64,000 bases of DNA from Pelagicoccus enzymogenes (lineage in GTDB: Bacteria; Verrucomicrobiota; Verrucomicrobiia; Opitutales; Opitutaceae): assembly GCF_014803405.1 (NCBI RefSeq), contig NZ_JACYFG010000061.1, forward strand, positions 248,001 through 312,000, written 5' to 3'. Positions within the stretch are counted from its first letter, which is position 1. Every line of letters begins with the position of its first letter. The notes beneath the pieces are model-generated. The model saw nothing but the letters and a program-made list of their open reading frames with translations. It had not been told where the DNA came from and did no database searches. The position numbers and the translations under genes are program-made. Positions 11,829-27,900 of this stretch are shown here, piece after piece.

Positions 11829-14473
11829 ACTCCATCGAGCAACAATCCCGGCGGCAAACTCTCCCCAAACGAGGAAGCGCGCTCAGTTCTCGTAACAGGT
11901 ACGTAATCTCGCAAGGGCAACAAACGACTTTCCGGTACCCCTGACTTTTCTAGCTTGCTGGCAACCTTGCCCGCCGTTTTTCGAGATAAATTCAAGCTGC
12001 GGTCGTCTACCACCCGGGCCGACTTGAGGAAAAGCGGAACCGCTCCCGACAAATCGCTCTCGCTCCAGTCTAGCTTCCGCAAACGATCAAAGAGCGTCTC
12101 CACCGTATCCGGAGGCATGATACAGTCGTCGCTGGCTTGCAGCAGCACTCGACTCAACAACCCGCCAAATCCCGCCAACAGGACCGAGATCGGCTTTCCG
12201 TCCTTCAGTTGATCGTCAAGTCGCTGGATCAGCTCGCCGTAGAGCCTCTGCTTCTGAGACAGCCCCACCTTTTCCAAAGAGGCCAGCAGCCGAACACGCT
12301 CCGCCTCCGCCCGCCTCCCATTCTGCAAGCTAGCAAATTGCCTCTCGAACAGTTCCACTTGCCGGACAGCAGGATAGCCCGCCACCACCCGCCGCAACAG
12401 GATCAAGAGCTGAACCTCCACCTTTGCCGAAGCTGAATCCAATTCCTCCAGCAGCTCATCCAATCGATCCAGCCGGGCCTCGTCCCCAGCTGCTCCAAAT
12501 CCCGGACGCAAGAGATAGCCCGTCAATTGAAGCCAAGACTCCGCAGCGTCCGCCCCGCGCGAGATCACAGCGGATCCTTCAAGCGGTACTGTCGCCAAAG
12601 CCCGGCACAAATCCAAGTTCCACTCGTGCTTGGCAGCACCCAACGCATTTTCCAGGTCCTTGAGGATTCGCGAGCCCTTCAAGCCCTGTCCCTTCGACGA
12701 AAGTCCACGCTTCAGAACTTGCTTCGCCTTGCCAAGCTTCGCCTCGCTCACGCCCAATTCTCGGCTCGCTGCGTCTGGCGAAAAATCGAATTCCCCTCTC
12801 AAGTTGAACTCCAAAGGCCAAACGCCAGGTTTCGAATCGTCCAACGACTCGCAACTCACCGTCAACAAGCCTAGCTCGTTCACCTCGCTGATCAGCCGCA
12901 CTGGAATCGACTCGCCTCCCTCAAGCTGAACCAAGGTATCCAAAGCTGGAAGCCTTCGCATTGCATCCAAATTTTGGTTACAAAATTCACCTGCAGCTTC
13001 TTCCATATCATTGGCACCTTGAAACGCGAGAAAGCGAGCGCGGCGATTGACCGCCAAGCGAAGCCCTTCAATTTCCACTTCGAAACGCTGCTCCGGTTGG
13101 GCTCCTTTCGGGAGCACGCAAACACGTCGTCCTTCCGATTCCTCGCCCACCGCTAAAAACACCGCACGAGCCGCCCCCGCGTCGATACGACGCACCCCGC
13201 GTCGAGCCTGAGCCCCATAGCACGCAGCGCCTCGAGCCACCGCGAGATCCGTCTCTCCGTTCTCCAGAACAACAGGCTCCCGCCCGTCTTGCCAAGCCGC
13301 CAGTTGGGCAAGCAAACGTTCTTGGATCAAACGCGGCGACAAGCTTCCACCATTGAACAAAACGAGATCTACTTGCCCCACTCCGCCCAAAAACTCGGCC
13401 AAGTGACGCGTCACGGCGCAGTCCGTGGCATAAGGCAATCCCATCTCCAGCAGGCCTTCCTGAGAACGCTCCGATTTCGCATCTCGCGGACAGCTCGGAT
13501 AAAAGCCTTCCAGCACCAACTCCCTCGCTTGATCAGCCGCCACCTCCGTAGCCAGCGTGCCTGCGAACAAGGCGGAGCCCTTGCTCGGAATCGAAACCGA
13601 AATCTGCTCCTCGCCGCCACTCAAACAACGCTCCTTCAGCTCCCGAGCGCGACTTGTCAAGAAGCCCCATTGGTCCACGCTCAACGCTTCCCCATCCGGA
13701 GCCAACTCAGACTCCAGCGCATGGGCCAAGGCGAGATCGATGTTGTCGCCGCCTAACAGTAAATGCTCGCTCACCGAGACGCGCTCGATCTTGGGCATGC
13801 CCGCCTCCACATCGCCAACCGCAAATAGACTAAAGTCCGAAGTTCCACCCCCGATATCCACAACCAGGATACGCTCGCACGTACGAAGCTCCTTGGAATT
13901 CTCTCCCGTCACTTCAAGCCAACGGTAAAAAGCCGCCTGCGGCTCTTCCAGCAATCGAAGGCTTTCCGGATAGCCCGCCAGATTGGCCGCTTCTCGCGTA
14001 GCCGCTTGAGCTGCCGCGTCAAAGGAAGCCGGTACCGTCACCGTCACCAACTGCTCCACGAAAGGGGCCTCGCGTCCAAAGCGCTCCTCCCAGGCCTGTT
14101 TCAAATGTTTCAGCAGCTGGGCCGAGGCCTCGATCGGCGAGAGTTTCTCCTCCTCCGCCACCCGCTTCGAACGCCAAGGCAGAGTCTTCGCTTGCGGGCT
14201 GATCGAATGGTGACAAAGCCACGACTTAGCTGAATGGATAAGCCGCTCCGGTTGCTCCCGCCCACGCTCTCGCGCGTAGAGCCCGACCTCCCAATTCCCT
14301 TCCTCCGTCAAATAGAGAAAGGAGGGCAAACTGCTCCGCTTCACCTCGGTCCGCTCCATCTCGCGCTGCCGGATAGGAAGCACCTGCGATTCCGCTCCCT
14401 CCGTCAGTTCCACGAAAGCCAAAGCGCAATTCGTAGTGCCCAAGTCGATACCGATACTGTAGCGAGGTTCCAT
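11825..14473 (-). CDS. Hsp70-family protein with long C-terminal extension
   Basis: An 882-residue DnaK/actin-fold ATPase. Seen: phosphate-1 motif IGIDLGTTNCALAF at the N-terminus, LVVDIGGGTSDFSLFAV, LLGGDNIDLALAHALE and VLFNGGSLSPRLIQERLL. A short beta-type substrate domain follows and ends near residue 556 with LEFNLRGEF, the point where its 613-residue neighbour stops. About 320 further residues, mainly helical and rich in Leu, Glu and Arg, form an extension not seen in canonical DnaK. There is no GrpE or DnaJ gene nearby. It is the last gene of a DUF2760-Hsp70-Hsp70 set, 101 bases after the upstream Hsp70, with a palindrome in the gap. It probably acts as a specialised chaperone or assembly ATPase rather than the housekeeping DnaK. 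Confidence 0.9.
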   Translation of the reverse strand: MEPRYSIGIDLGTTNCALAFVELTEGAESQVLPIRQREMERTEVKRSSLPSFLYLTEEGNWEVGLYARERGREQPERLIHSAKSWLCHHSISPQAKTLPWRSKRVAEEEKLSPIEASAQLLKHLKQAWEERFGREAPFVEQLVTVTVPASFDAAAQAATREAANLAGYPESLRLLEEPQAAFYRWLEVTGENSKELRTCERILVVDIGGGTSDFSLFAVGDVEAGMPKIERVSVSEHLLLGGDNIDLALAHALESELAPDGEALSVDQWGFLTSRARELKERCLSGGEEQISVSIPSKGSALFAGTLATEVAADQARELVLEGFYPSCPRDAKSERSQEGLLEMGLPYATDCAVTRHLAEFLGGVGQVDLVLFNGGSLSPRLIQERLLAQLAAWQDGREPVVLENGETDLAVARGAACYGAQARRGVRRIDAGAARAVFLAVGEESEGRRVCVLPKGAQPEQRFEVEIEGLRLAVNRRARFLAFQGANDMEEAAGEFCNQNLDAMRRLPALDTLVQLEGGESIPVRLISEVNELGLLTVSCESLDDSKPGVWPLEFNLRGEFDFSPDAASRELGVSEAKLGKAKQVLKRGLSSKGQGLKGSRILKDLENALGAAKHEWNLDLCRALATVPLEGSAVISRGADAAESWLQLTGYLLRPGFGAAGDEARLDRLDELLEELDSASAKVEVQLLILLRRVVAGYPAVRQVELFERQFASLQNGRRAEAERVRLLASLEKVGLSQKQRLYGELIQRLDDQLKDGKPISVLLAGFGGLLSRVLLQASDDCIMPPDTVETLFDRLRKLDWSESDLSGAVPLFLKSARVVDDRSLNLSRKTAGKVASKLEKSGVPESRLLPLRDYVPVTRTERASSFGESLPPGLLLDGV

Positions 14474-14490
14474 TAGATAAGGATTTCTCT

Positions 14491-14562
14491 CCCACGAAGG
14501 GCACCAAGAATCACGAAGAAACTATTCATTTAAACTTCGTGCACCTTCGTGCCCTTCGTGGG
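14491..14562. repeat. 28-bp imperfect palindrome between the two Hsp70 genes
   Basis: The left arm 14491-14518 (starting CCCACGAAGGGCAC) and right arm 14535-14562 (ending GCCCTTCGTGGG) match at 24 of 28 positions and enclose a 16-base loop. The arms are built from short CACGAAG units. This is a REP-like intergenic element; the lack of a T-run argues against a normal terminator, but the hairpin could stabilise or pause the Hsp70 operon transcript. Confidence 0.7.
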
Positions 14563-14574
14563 CAGAACAATCCA

Positions 14575-16416
14575 TCAGTCCATGCGGACTTGGAATTCCA
14601 CTTTCCACTTTCGATCGGAGTCCACGTGCTGCATCCAAAGCTCCAAGCTTCCCAACTCCGTAACCACCGAGTTCAAGAAAACGGGAATCGGTTGGCCTTC
14701 CGGAAACGCTTCCATCGGGGGAAGCGTGATTTCCAGCTTGCTCGTTTCCTCCAAGACCTTGTCCGCCTTGTTCACCAGGTCTCCCGGCTGATCGCCTCCA
14801 CGGATCTCCGACGCGAAGAAACGGAAAACCGCTGGCTTACCCGTAACCAAACCGAACGTCCGCCCTTCCAGCGTATGGGAGGTCCCCTCTTCCATGCCCT
14901 GCGGAACAACACAAACCGCCTTGATGGGTGGCTTGAAGCCGGGTACCGCTGGACGCGAAGATTCTAGTCCCAAGTAATACGAACGCGCCGTGCCCGCCCG
15001 TATCCGAATTCCCTGACCGGTCACGCGATTGCGGCCATAACTTGCCGCCCCCTTGGCCACCGCCAGATCAGGCTGAAAGCCTTGCAGCTCACGCGGGGCG
15101 ACTTCGCACCAAGAGGCCAATAGTTCCATCACGCGGGCACGAATCGAGTCTGCCTTGAAAACCCCTCCATTGAACAAGACCGCAGTCGGTTTGAGCAACT
15201 CTCCCGCCAAGGCCTGCTCCGGATTGGCAATCAATGCCGACAAGCTTTCGCTCCCTTTCACGTTCTGCAGGCTGCGAGCGAGAAAGCGGGCCAAGTGCTT
15301 GCTTACCACCGCGTCCGCCGCATAGGGCAGACCAAATTCCTGCAGGGCTGCGCCTCCGTCTTCCTCGGGCATTTCGGTAGGACCGCTTAGAGCAAAGAAG
15401 CCATCGACCACGACAGCATTCAAGGTCTCGCGTGTCAGCGTAGTGGATACAGTCCCTGCGAAGAGGCTCGATCCGCGAGACGGCACCGAAATCGGAAGCT
15501 CCGTCAAGCTGCCATCCTCAAAGAGCTTCGCCTTGGCTTGGCTCGCTCCGTGCACCAGAGCAAGAAACTGCCAATCATCGATCTCAGTGCCTTCGTCCTC
15601 GAGCTGGGCTTGCAAGGCATAGGCGAGAGCTAAGTCCATGTTGTCGCCGCCCAGCAGGATATGCTCACCGACCGCGATACGTTCCACCGCAAGGTTACCC
15701 TGCTCTTCGCTCACCGCGATCAAGCTAAAGTCTGCCGTACCGCCACCTACGTCGCACACGAGAATCACATCGCCGGCCTGAACCTGCTTGCGCCACTCGT
15801 TGCCCACCTTATCGGTCCAGGCGTAGAAGGCCGCTTGCGGCTCTTCCAACAGAATCGGCTCAGGCAAACCTGCCGCAGCGGCCGCGTCAGAAGTGAGCTT
15901 GCGAGCGACCTCGTCAAAGGAAGCAGGTACAGTCAGCACGACTTGCCCTTCCCCTAAGTTCCACTCTCGTCCTTCCAATCGCTCCGCGTAAAGCACGCCG
16001 TTTTTCAAGTGCTCGAGGTAGCGGCGCGAAGCCTCGACTGCCGACAGCTTTTGCTCGCCGATTTCCGAATTCCATGGCAGCACCGGCGATTGCGGATCCA
16101 CGTGCGGATTGGACAGCCACGACTTCGCCGAAGTCACCAAACGATCCGGCACCTGAGCTCCATGTTCTCGAGCGAAGGTACCCACAATTTGGTTACGATC
16201 CGAAGACTCCCAAGGCAGCGAAATCGCCTCTGCGGAAAATTCGCTTTCGCTCGGCAAATAGACCGCCGAAGGAAGCGACTTGCGTTCCCCGACTTGGTTT
16301 GGCGCCAAGATTTGCGTCACCTCTACCACGCGGCTCTCGCCGCTCTCCAGATCGCACAGGGTCACCGCGCTGTTGCTGGTGCCCAGATCGATTCCTAAGA
16401 CAAATTTCTTTTCCAT
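14575..16416 (-). CDS. Hsp70-family protein (short form)
   Basis: A 613-residue Hsp70 homologue. The start chosen is the ATG at 16416 (MEKKFVLGIDLGTSNSAV); an upstream in-frame start would add 17 residues that overlap a palindromic repeat. Seen: ILVCDVGGGTADFSLIAV, ILLGGDNMDLALAYALQ and VLFNGGVFKADSIRARV, the phosphate and adenosine motifs of the ATPase domain. A compact beta domain ends in WKVEFQVRMD at the stop; the helical lid of DnaK is absent. It lies between a DUF2760 gene, 92 bases upstream, and a longer Hsp70 paralogue 101 bases downstream, all on the minus strand. The two Hsp70s share architecture through the beta domain, so they probably arose by duplication and may work as a pair. 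Confidence 0.9.
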   Translation of the reverse strand: MEKKFVLGIDLGTSNSAVTLCDLESGESRVVEVTQILAPNQVGERKSLPSAVYLPSESEFSAEAISLPWESSDRNQIVGTFAREHGAQVPDRLVTSAKSWLSNPHVDPQSPVLPWNSEIGEQKLSAVEASRRYLEHLKNGVLYAERLEGREWNLGEGQVVLTVPASFDEVARKLTSDAAAAAGLPEPILLEEPQAAFYAWTDKVGNEWRKQVQAGDVILVCDVGGGTADFSLIAVSEEQGNLAVERIAVGEHILLGGDNMDLALAYALQAQLEDEGTEIDDWQFLALVHGASQAKAKLFEDGSLTELPISVPSRGSSLFAGTVSTTLTRETLNAVVVDGFFALSGPTEMPEEDGGAALQEFGLPYAADAVVSKHLARFLARSLQNVKGSESLSALIANPEQALAGELLKPTAVLFNGGVFKADSIRARVMELLASWCEVAPRELQGFQPDLAVAKGAASYGRNRVTGQGIRIRAGTARSYYLGLESSRPAVPGFKPPIKAVCVVPQGMEEGTSHTLEGRTFGLVTGKPAVFRFFASEIRGGDQPGDLVNKADKVLEETSKLEITLPPMEAFPEGQPIPVFLNSVVTELGSLELWMQHVDSDRKWKVEFQVRMD

Positions 16417-16430
16417 GATTCCGAATCCTC

Positions 16431-16489
16431 GTAGGAGCGAGCTTGCTCGCGAAATCCTACATTTCATTCGCGAGCAAGCTCGCTCCTAC
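16431..16489. repeat. Perfect 23-bp palindrome (REP-like)
   Basis: The left arm 16431-16453 (begins GTAGGAGCGAGCTTGCTC) is exactly complementary to the right arm 16467-16489, with a 13-base loop. It sits between the DUF2760 gene and the short Hsp70. From memory, the arm closely resembles repetitive extragenic palindromes abundant in Pseudomonas; such elements are mobilised by RAYT transposases. No RAYT gene lies in this window. The hairpin could also affect the stability of the operon mRNA. Confidence 0.85.
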
Positions 16490-16508
16490 CTCTCGTACCC
16501 AAATCCCC

Positions 16509-17123
16509 TTACTTTATCTCGACCTGTGCCGGAGCGATCGGAGGCAACTTGCCTTCCTCTACCTTCAAGACGCGTGGAAGATTCACGTTCGAAACCCTCC
16601 AACCTTTGTGCACGAGCACCCCAGAGTGCGGACCTTCACCCGAAACGGATCCAGATAAGCGGTAGAGCTCCCCTCCGTTCGGCGGTACGTCTATCTTGCT
16701 CCCTTCCGCTGCTTTCACAACTGGCTCAACCGTAAACATCTCGCCAAATGCCCCCTTGCAGCCCTGATGTACCACACGAGCCGCCGCGCCGACTTGGGCA
16801 TCGCTGTACTTGCTGATGTCATCCATCAGGAAGTCGACGAGACGCCCCTTGTTCTGCAACGCGGACAGCACCGCGATGACCTCTGCCTCCGCAGCGTTCT
16901 TAGGCGCTGGAGGAGCAGCGGAAGATTCCGCAGCGCGGACAGGTTCAGAAGCTTCCACGCTTGGCAGATAGTCAGGCGCCGTGAGGGCCTTGAGGACGAG
17001 CCATAGCGCCAAAGCCAAGGCCATAGCCACCAGATAGGTTCCGTAAACTTCAAAGCCTGGAACGAAAAGCAGGCCATTGAGAATGGCGATAAGGATTCCA
17101 GCAATCAGTGCCTTGTTCTTCAT
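16509..17123 (-). CDS. DUF2760 membrane protein
   Basis: A 204-residue protein that starts at the ATG at 17123 (MKNKALIAGILIAILNG); an upstream start would add ten residues. Two adjacent membrane segments occupy about residues 5-45, followed by an Ala/Pro-rich linker and a soluble domain beginning near AEAEVIAVLSALQNKGRLVDFLMDDI, which is typical of DUF2760. The C-terminal half (GCKGAFGEMF, GSKIDVPP, GVLVHKGWRVSNV) agrees with the family. DUF2760 genes are known to travel with Hsp70-like genes, and here it heads a set of three on the minus strand. The soluble domain probably faces the cytoplasm and might recruit the Hsp70 partners to the membrane; that is inference. Molecular function is unknown. 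Confidence 0.85.
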   Translation of the reverse strand: MKNKALIAGILIAILNGLLFVPGFEVYGTYLVAMALALALWLVLKALTAPDYLPSVEASEPVRAAESSAAPPAPKNAAEAEVIAVLSALQNKGRLVDFLMDDISKYSDAQVGAAARVVHQGCKGAFGEMFTVEPVVKAAEGSKIDVPPNGGELYRLSGSVSGEGPHSGVLVHKGWRVSNVNLPRVLKVEEGKLPPIAPAQVEIK

Positions 17124-17185
17124 GATCAAAATGGGTTGGAAATAGCGAATCACGCCCCGCTGCGGGACGTTCTAAAAACACCACG

Positions 17186-17216
17186 CGTATAGGACCGAGC
17201 AGCCGGCTCTGTCCAA
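17186..17216 (-). promoter_or_regulatory. Possible promoter of the DUF2760-Hsp70 set
   Basis: On the minus strand a TTGGAC box (17211-17216) and a TATACG box (17186-17191) are separated by 19 bases, about 65 bases before the DUF2760 start. The match to a housekeeping promoter is moderate and the spacing long. No CIRCE element is visible. Confidence 0.25.
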
Positions 17217-17286
17217 CCGAAAAGCGAAACGTAACACAGGCTTCCGCCAGCAAGCGCCGAGCCAAGTCGCCCGCAGCCGCTTGCAG

Positions 17287-18426
17287 CTATTCCGTAAACT
17301 CGAGCAAACCGTTGGGATCGATGAAGTGCGGGATCCCTAAAGTCAGGCAATGCAAGAAACCGCCCGTCTCGATTAAATCGTCCGCTGGGATTGGCACGAC
17401 GTCCCATTTGGGAAGCAGCTTTCGGTAGGTTGCAAAAACCTCTTCTTCCATCTTCGGATCTACGTCCGAATAGCTGGGAACCAACATCAGCCCATTGACG
17501 TAAAAAACGTTGGTGTAGGAACGCCAAGAGCCTTCTTTCCGGGGCGGCAGGGGGATTCGATGCACTTGGACAGGTTGCCCATCCACTAATTGTTCGCTGA
17601 CGAGCTGGGCGGCGCGTTCGATATGACTACGCACTTGCTCGGTCTCTTCCTCCAGTGCTTTAGCGATTACAACTGTCTTGGGATTCAAGAAGGTCATAAA
17701 CATGTCCGCGTGACCCGTTTGCTCCCCTGGAATCGAAGGAACAAAGGTTAAGGTTTTCAGGGAAAAGTAAGTGTTCATGAGCCCCGTAAACTCATCGCCG
17801 CTAAAATTCCGGAAGCGGTTGCGTTCGATCAATTTCATCGACGAAACCCCGAGCCCGTTACCATTGTGCACCAAATTCCCCCCTTCCATTGCAATTGGTA
17901 CATAGGAACATTGTACGCCCAGAGCATTTGCGAGCACGAGTGGGAACTGGTCGTCGAGCGGACGGGAACCAAGTTCGTCACGGGCAGAATAGTAGGTGTC
18001 GACAATGGCCCCGCTGCCGTCCGATCGGCGTATAAAGATGGGACCAAAATCGCGGATCCACATCGAGTCCAGTTGATGCACCAAGAAGTGTACTCGGTCA
18101 CGATCCACTCCCGCCTCTTCCAAGGCTTCGCGACCATTCAGGATCTGCTCCGGCCCCGCTACGATCGCCACCACGGGAGCGCGCTCCGAAATGTGCCCCA
18201 CCAAGGTCGCAAAAAGCTCCGGATGGAAGTGCACCATTTCGTTGGCAGACAAAAGCACCGCTGAAAGCTTTCCAAACTCTCCGGGGATGCGGATCGGCAG
18301 CGGCAAGCTGCGCGAAAAAGCGTCACGCTTGGCCGGGCGTTCCTTTGGAAGCGAGTCTAGTTCCCTCTGAGCTGAGACCGATACGACACAGGCGAAAATC
18401 GCCGCGAAGAAGAGTGTTGTTTTCAT
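17287..18426 (-). CDS. Secreted agmatine deiminase / PPAD-family protein
   Basis: A 379-residue protein with a clear N-terminal signal peptide (about residues 1-19, cleavage after VSVSA). The mature part belongs to the agmatine deiminase/Porphyromonas-type peptidylarginine deiminase family, which hydrolyses guanidino groups to ureido groups and ammonia. Catalytic motifs are present: Asp120 and Asp126 in QLDSMWIRDFGP, EGGNLV near residue 181, His239 and Asp241 in TGHADM, and the nucleophile Cys360 in GGFLHCLTLG. Cytoplasmic agmatine deiminases lack signal peptides, so export suggests an extracellular or periplasmic guanidino substrate. It could be a small molecule or peptidyl-arginine; sequence alone cannot decide. 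No agmatine catabolism genes are adjacent. It appears monocistronic. Confidence 0.87.
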   Translation of the reverse strand: MKTTLFFAAIFACVVSVSAQRELDSLPKERPAKRDAFSRSLPLPIRIPGEFGKLSAVLLSANEMVHFHPELFATLVGHISERAPVVAIVAGPEQILNGREALEEAGVDRDRVHFLVHQLDSMWIRDFGPIFIRRSDGSGAIVDTYYSARDELGSRPLDDQFPLVLANALGVQCSYVPIAMEGGNLVHNGNGLGVSSMKLIERNRFRNFSGDEFTGLMNTYFSLKTLTFVPSIPGEQTGHADMFMTFLNPKTVVIAKALEEETEQVRSHIERAAQLVSEQLVDGQPVQVHRIPLPPRKEGSWRSYTNVFYVNGLMLVPSYSDVDPKMEEEVFATYRKLLPKWDVVPIPADDLIETGGFLHCLTLGIPHFIDPNGLLEFTE

Positions 18427-18561
18427 TTGGGGGTGCCCGGTGCCTCAAGCTCCAGAACGAGAATCGCAAAAGACGAAAAAGAAGCCGATTTGGCAAGTCC
18501 AAGAGACGCACCCGAGCACCAATCCACTAACGAGATGTTTGCTGACTAAATCTAACCTCCC

Positions 18562-18638
18562 AGGTGGATCGGTCGCTCCGCGAGCGGTAAGAAAGCAGCA
18601 CTCGAAAATCTGCCGCCCGCGGAGCGGCCGGCCCACCT
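18562..18638. repeat. 26-bp imperfect palindrome downstream of rpoC
   Basis: Arms 18562-18587 (AGGTGGATCGGTCGCTCCGC...) and 18613-18638 match at 22 of 26 positions around a 25-base loop. It lies between the rpoC terminator and the deiminase gene, in an otherwise empty 293-base gap. It represents a third palindrome type within 4 kb and is probably a REP-like element. Confidence 0.65.
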
Positions 18639-18659
18639 TTAATCCTAGGCCCCAGCACG

Positions 18660-18694
18660 AAAAAGCCCGCATCCCTTGGCGGGATGCGGGCTTG
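18660..18694 (-). terminator. Rho-independent terminator of the rpoBC operon
   Basis: On the minus strand a 13-bp perfect stem (18682-18694 with 18664-18676) and a five-base loop are followed by a run of six T (18660-18665, overlapping the stem foot). It begins 25 bases after the rpoC stop codon. Confidence 0.9.
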
Positions 18695-18719
18695 GCTAAA
18701 GTTTATCTGAGCGGATCGC

Positions 18720-22883
<4,164 letters not shown>

Positions 22884-22911
22884 TATATTAAATCCTCAGT
22901 CGGTTGGTTGG

Positions 22912-26685
<3,774 letters not shown>

Positions 26686-26782
26686 GTGAATCTGTGCTAG
26701 ATGTGGGCGAAAATGTGGTGAGTCGGCTTGATGAAAACGGGGTGAAAGGAACTAGATTACTCCCCGGCTAATAAACGCAGGA

Positions 26783-26812
26783 AAGACAGGCGCGATCAGA
26801 CGCGCCTGTCTT
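26783..26812 (-). promoter_or_regulatory. Hairpin between rplL and rpoB (attenuator or processing site)
   Basis: A perfect 12-bp stem (AAGACAGGCGCG at 26783-26794 with 26801-26812) and a 6-base loop lie 36 bases after the rplL stop. Only three T follow the stem on the minus strand, so it is likely a partial terminator. Many bacteria have such an element here, which sets the ratio of ribosomal proteins to RNA polymerase subunits. Confidence 0.7.
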
Positions 26813-26848
26813 AAAGAAAAAGCTGTGTAAAGCAGCGTGCAACAAGGC

Positions 26849-27232
26849 TTACTTAACTTCGACCTTAGCGCCAGCAGCTTCGAGCTTGGACTTGACTTCT
26901 TCTGCTTCCTCCTTGGAAACGCCTTCCTTAACAGGCTTTGGCGCGCCTTCAACGAGGTCCTTTGCTTCCTTGAGTCCGAGACCTGTGATTCCACGTACTT
27001 CCTTGATCACATTGATCTTCTTGTCGCCAGCAGCGGCGAGGATTACGTCGAACTCAGTCTTTTCCTCAGCAGGAGCAGCAGCTTCGCCACCAGCAGGTGC
27101 TGCGGCAACGGCTACAGGAGCAGCAGCGGAAACGCCCCACTTTTCTTCGAGGTCCTTAACGAGACCTGCGATGTCGAGTACGGTTTGGCCGCTGAGCCAT
27201 TCGATTACGTCTTCTTTAGTGATGTCTGCCAT
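26849..27232 (-). CDS. rplL: 50S ribosomal protein L7/L12
   Basis: A 127-residue acidic stalk protein. Seen: the N-terminal dimerisation domain ([20 protein letters not shown]), an Ala/Gly/Pro hinge near residues 40-58, and the C-terminal factor-binding domain with [20 protein letters not shown] and a final [12 protein letters not shown]. It recruits elongation factors to the ribosome as dimers bound to L10. It follows rplJ by 135 bases, a somewhat long gap that could hold an extra promoter; none is obvious. A hairpin after the stop separates it from rpoB. Confidence 0.97.
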   Translation of the reverse strand: MADITKEDVIEWLSGQTVLDIAGLVKDLEEKWGVSAAAPVAVAAAPAGGEAAAPAEEKTEFDVILAAAGDKKINVIKEVRGITGLGLKEAKDLVEGAPKPVKEGVSKEEAEEVKSKLEAAGAKVEVK

Positions 27233-27367
27233 CTTCGTGTTGATCGGCTAGTTCGGAAAGGGCTTCCTCTTTTAAGACGACGTGTCGCCCTAGCCTGTAT
27301 CTTTGTGTTATGGTTTTGTAAGACGAAGGCATCCAAGCCCTCGAAAATGTGTTGGTTGAATAAAGGG

Positions 27368-27880
27368 CTACTCGCCCTTGTCGGCCTTGGCCTGAAGTAC
27401 GTTGAGCATCGCGGTTGGCACGCCATTGAGGACGAATACCAAGCTCTGTGCAGGCTGGCTGAGCAATCCAAGGAGCTGAGCGCGCATCGCGTCGATGTTC
27501 GGCAACTTTGATAGCGCCACGACCTCGTCCTTCTCCAAACGCTGGGAGCTGAGAATGCCCACCTTAACGTCCATCTTGTCCTTCTTGTCGAAGAACTTGG
27601 TGAGGACCTTGGCAACACCGGATGGATTGGTGCCACCGATAACGATGGCATTCTGGCCGTTGAGGTGTTCGTCGATTTCCGGATAACCGCGTTCGCGAGC
27701 GGCAACCTTGAGGATGTTGTTCTTTACGACGTGGAACTCTGCCTCTTCCTTGATCAGCTCAGCGCGGAGCTCAGCAATGTCGATTACCGTGGAACGCTCG
27801 TAGTCGGCGAGGAACAGGTAGTCAGACTTGTCGAGGTGAGTGTTGATTTCATCAACGAGAAATTGTTTTTCTGGTCTCAT
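27368..27880 (-). CDS. rplJ: 50S ribosomal protein L10
   Basis: A 170-residue L10, the base of the ribosomal stalk. Seen: the N-terminal RNA-binding part (MRPEKQFLVDEINTHLDKSD, then YLFLADYERSTV), HVVKNNILKVAARERGYPEI typical of L10, and a C-terminal helical tail that binds L7/L12 dimers. A textbook AGGAGG Shine-Dalgarno sequence precedes the ATG, unlike most genes of the window. It is 20 bases after rplA, so autoregulatory leader space is small; any L10 autogenous site must overlap rplA or lie elsewhere. Confidence 0.97.
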   Translation of the reverse strand: MRPEKQFLVDEINTHLDKSDYLFLADYERSTVIDIAELRAELIKEEAEFHVVKNNILKVAARERGYPEIDEHLNGQNAIVIGGTNPSGVAKVLTKFFDKKDKMDVKVGILSSQRLEKDEVVALSKLPNIDAMRAQLLGLLSQPAQSLVFVLNGVPTAMLNVLQAKADKGE

Positions 27881-27900
27881 GGTATTTGAACCTCCTGTTT

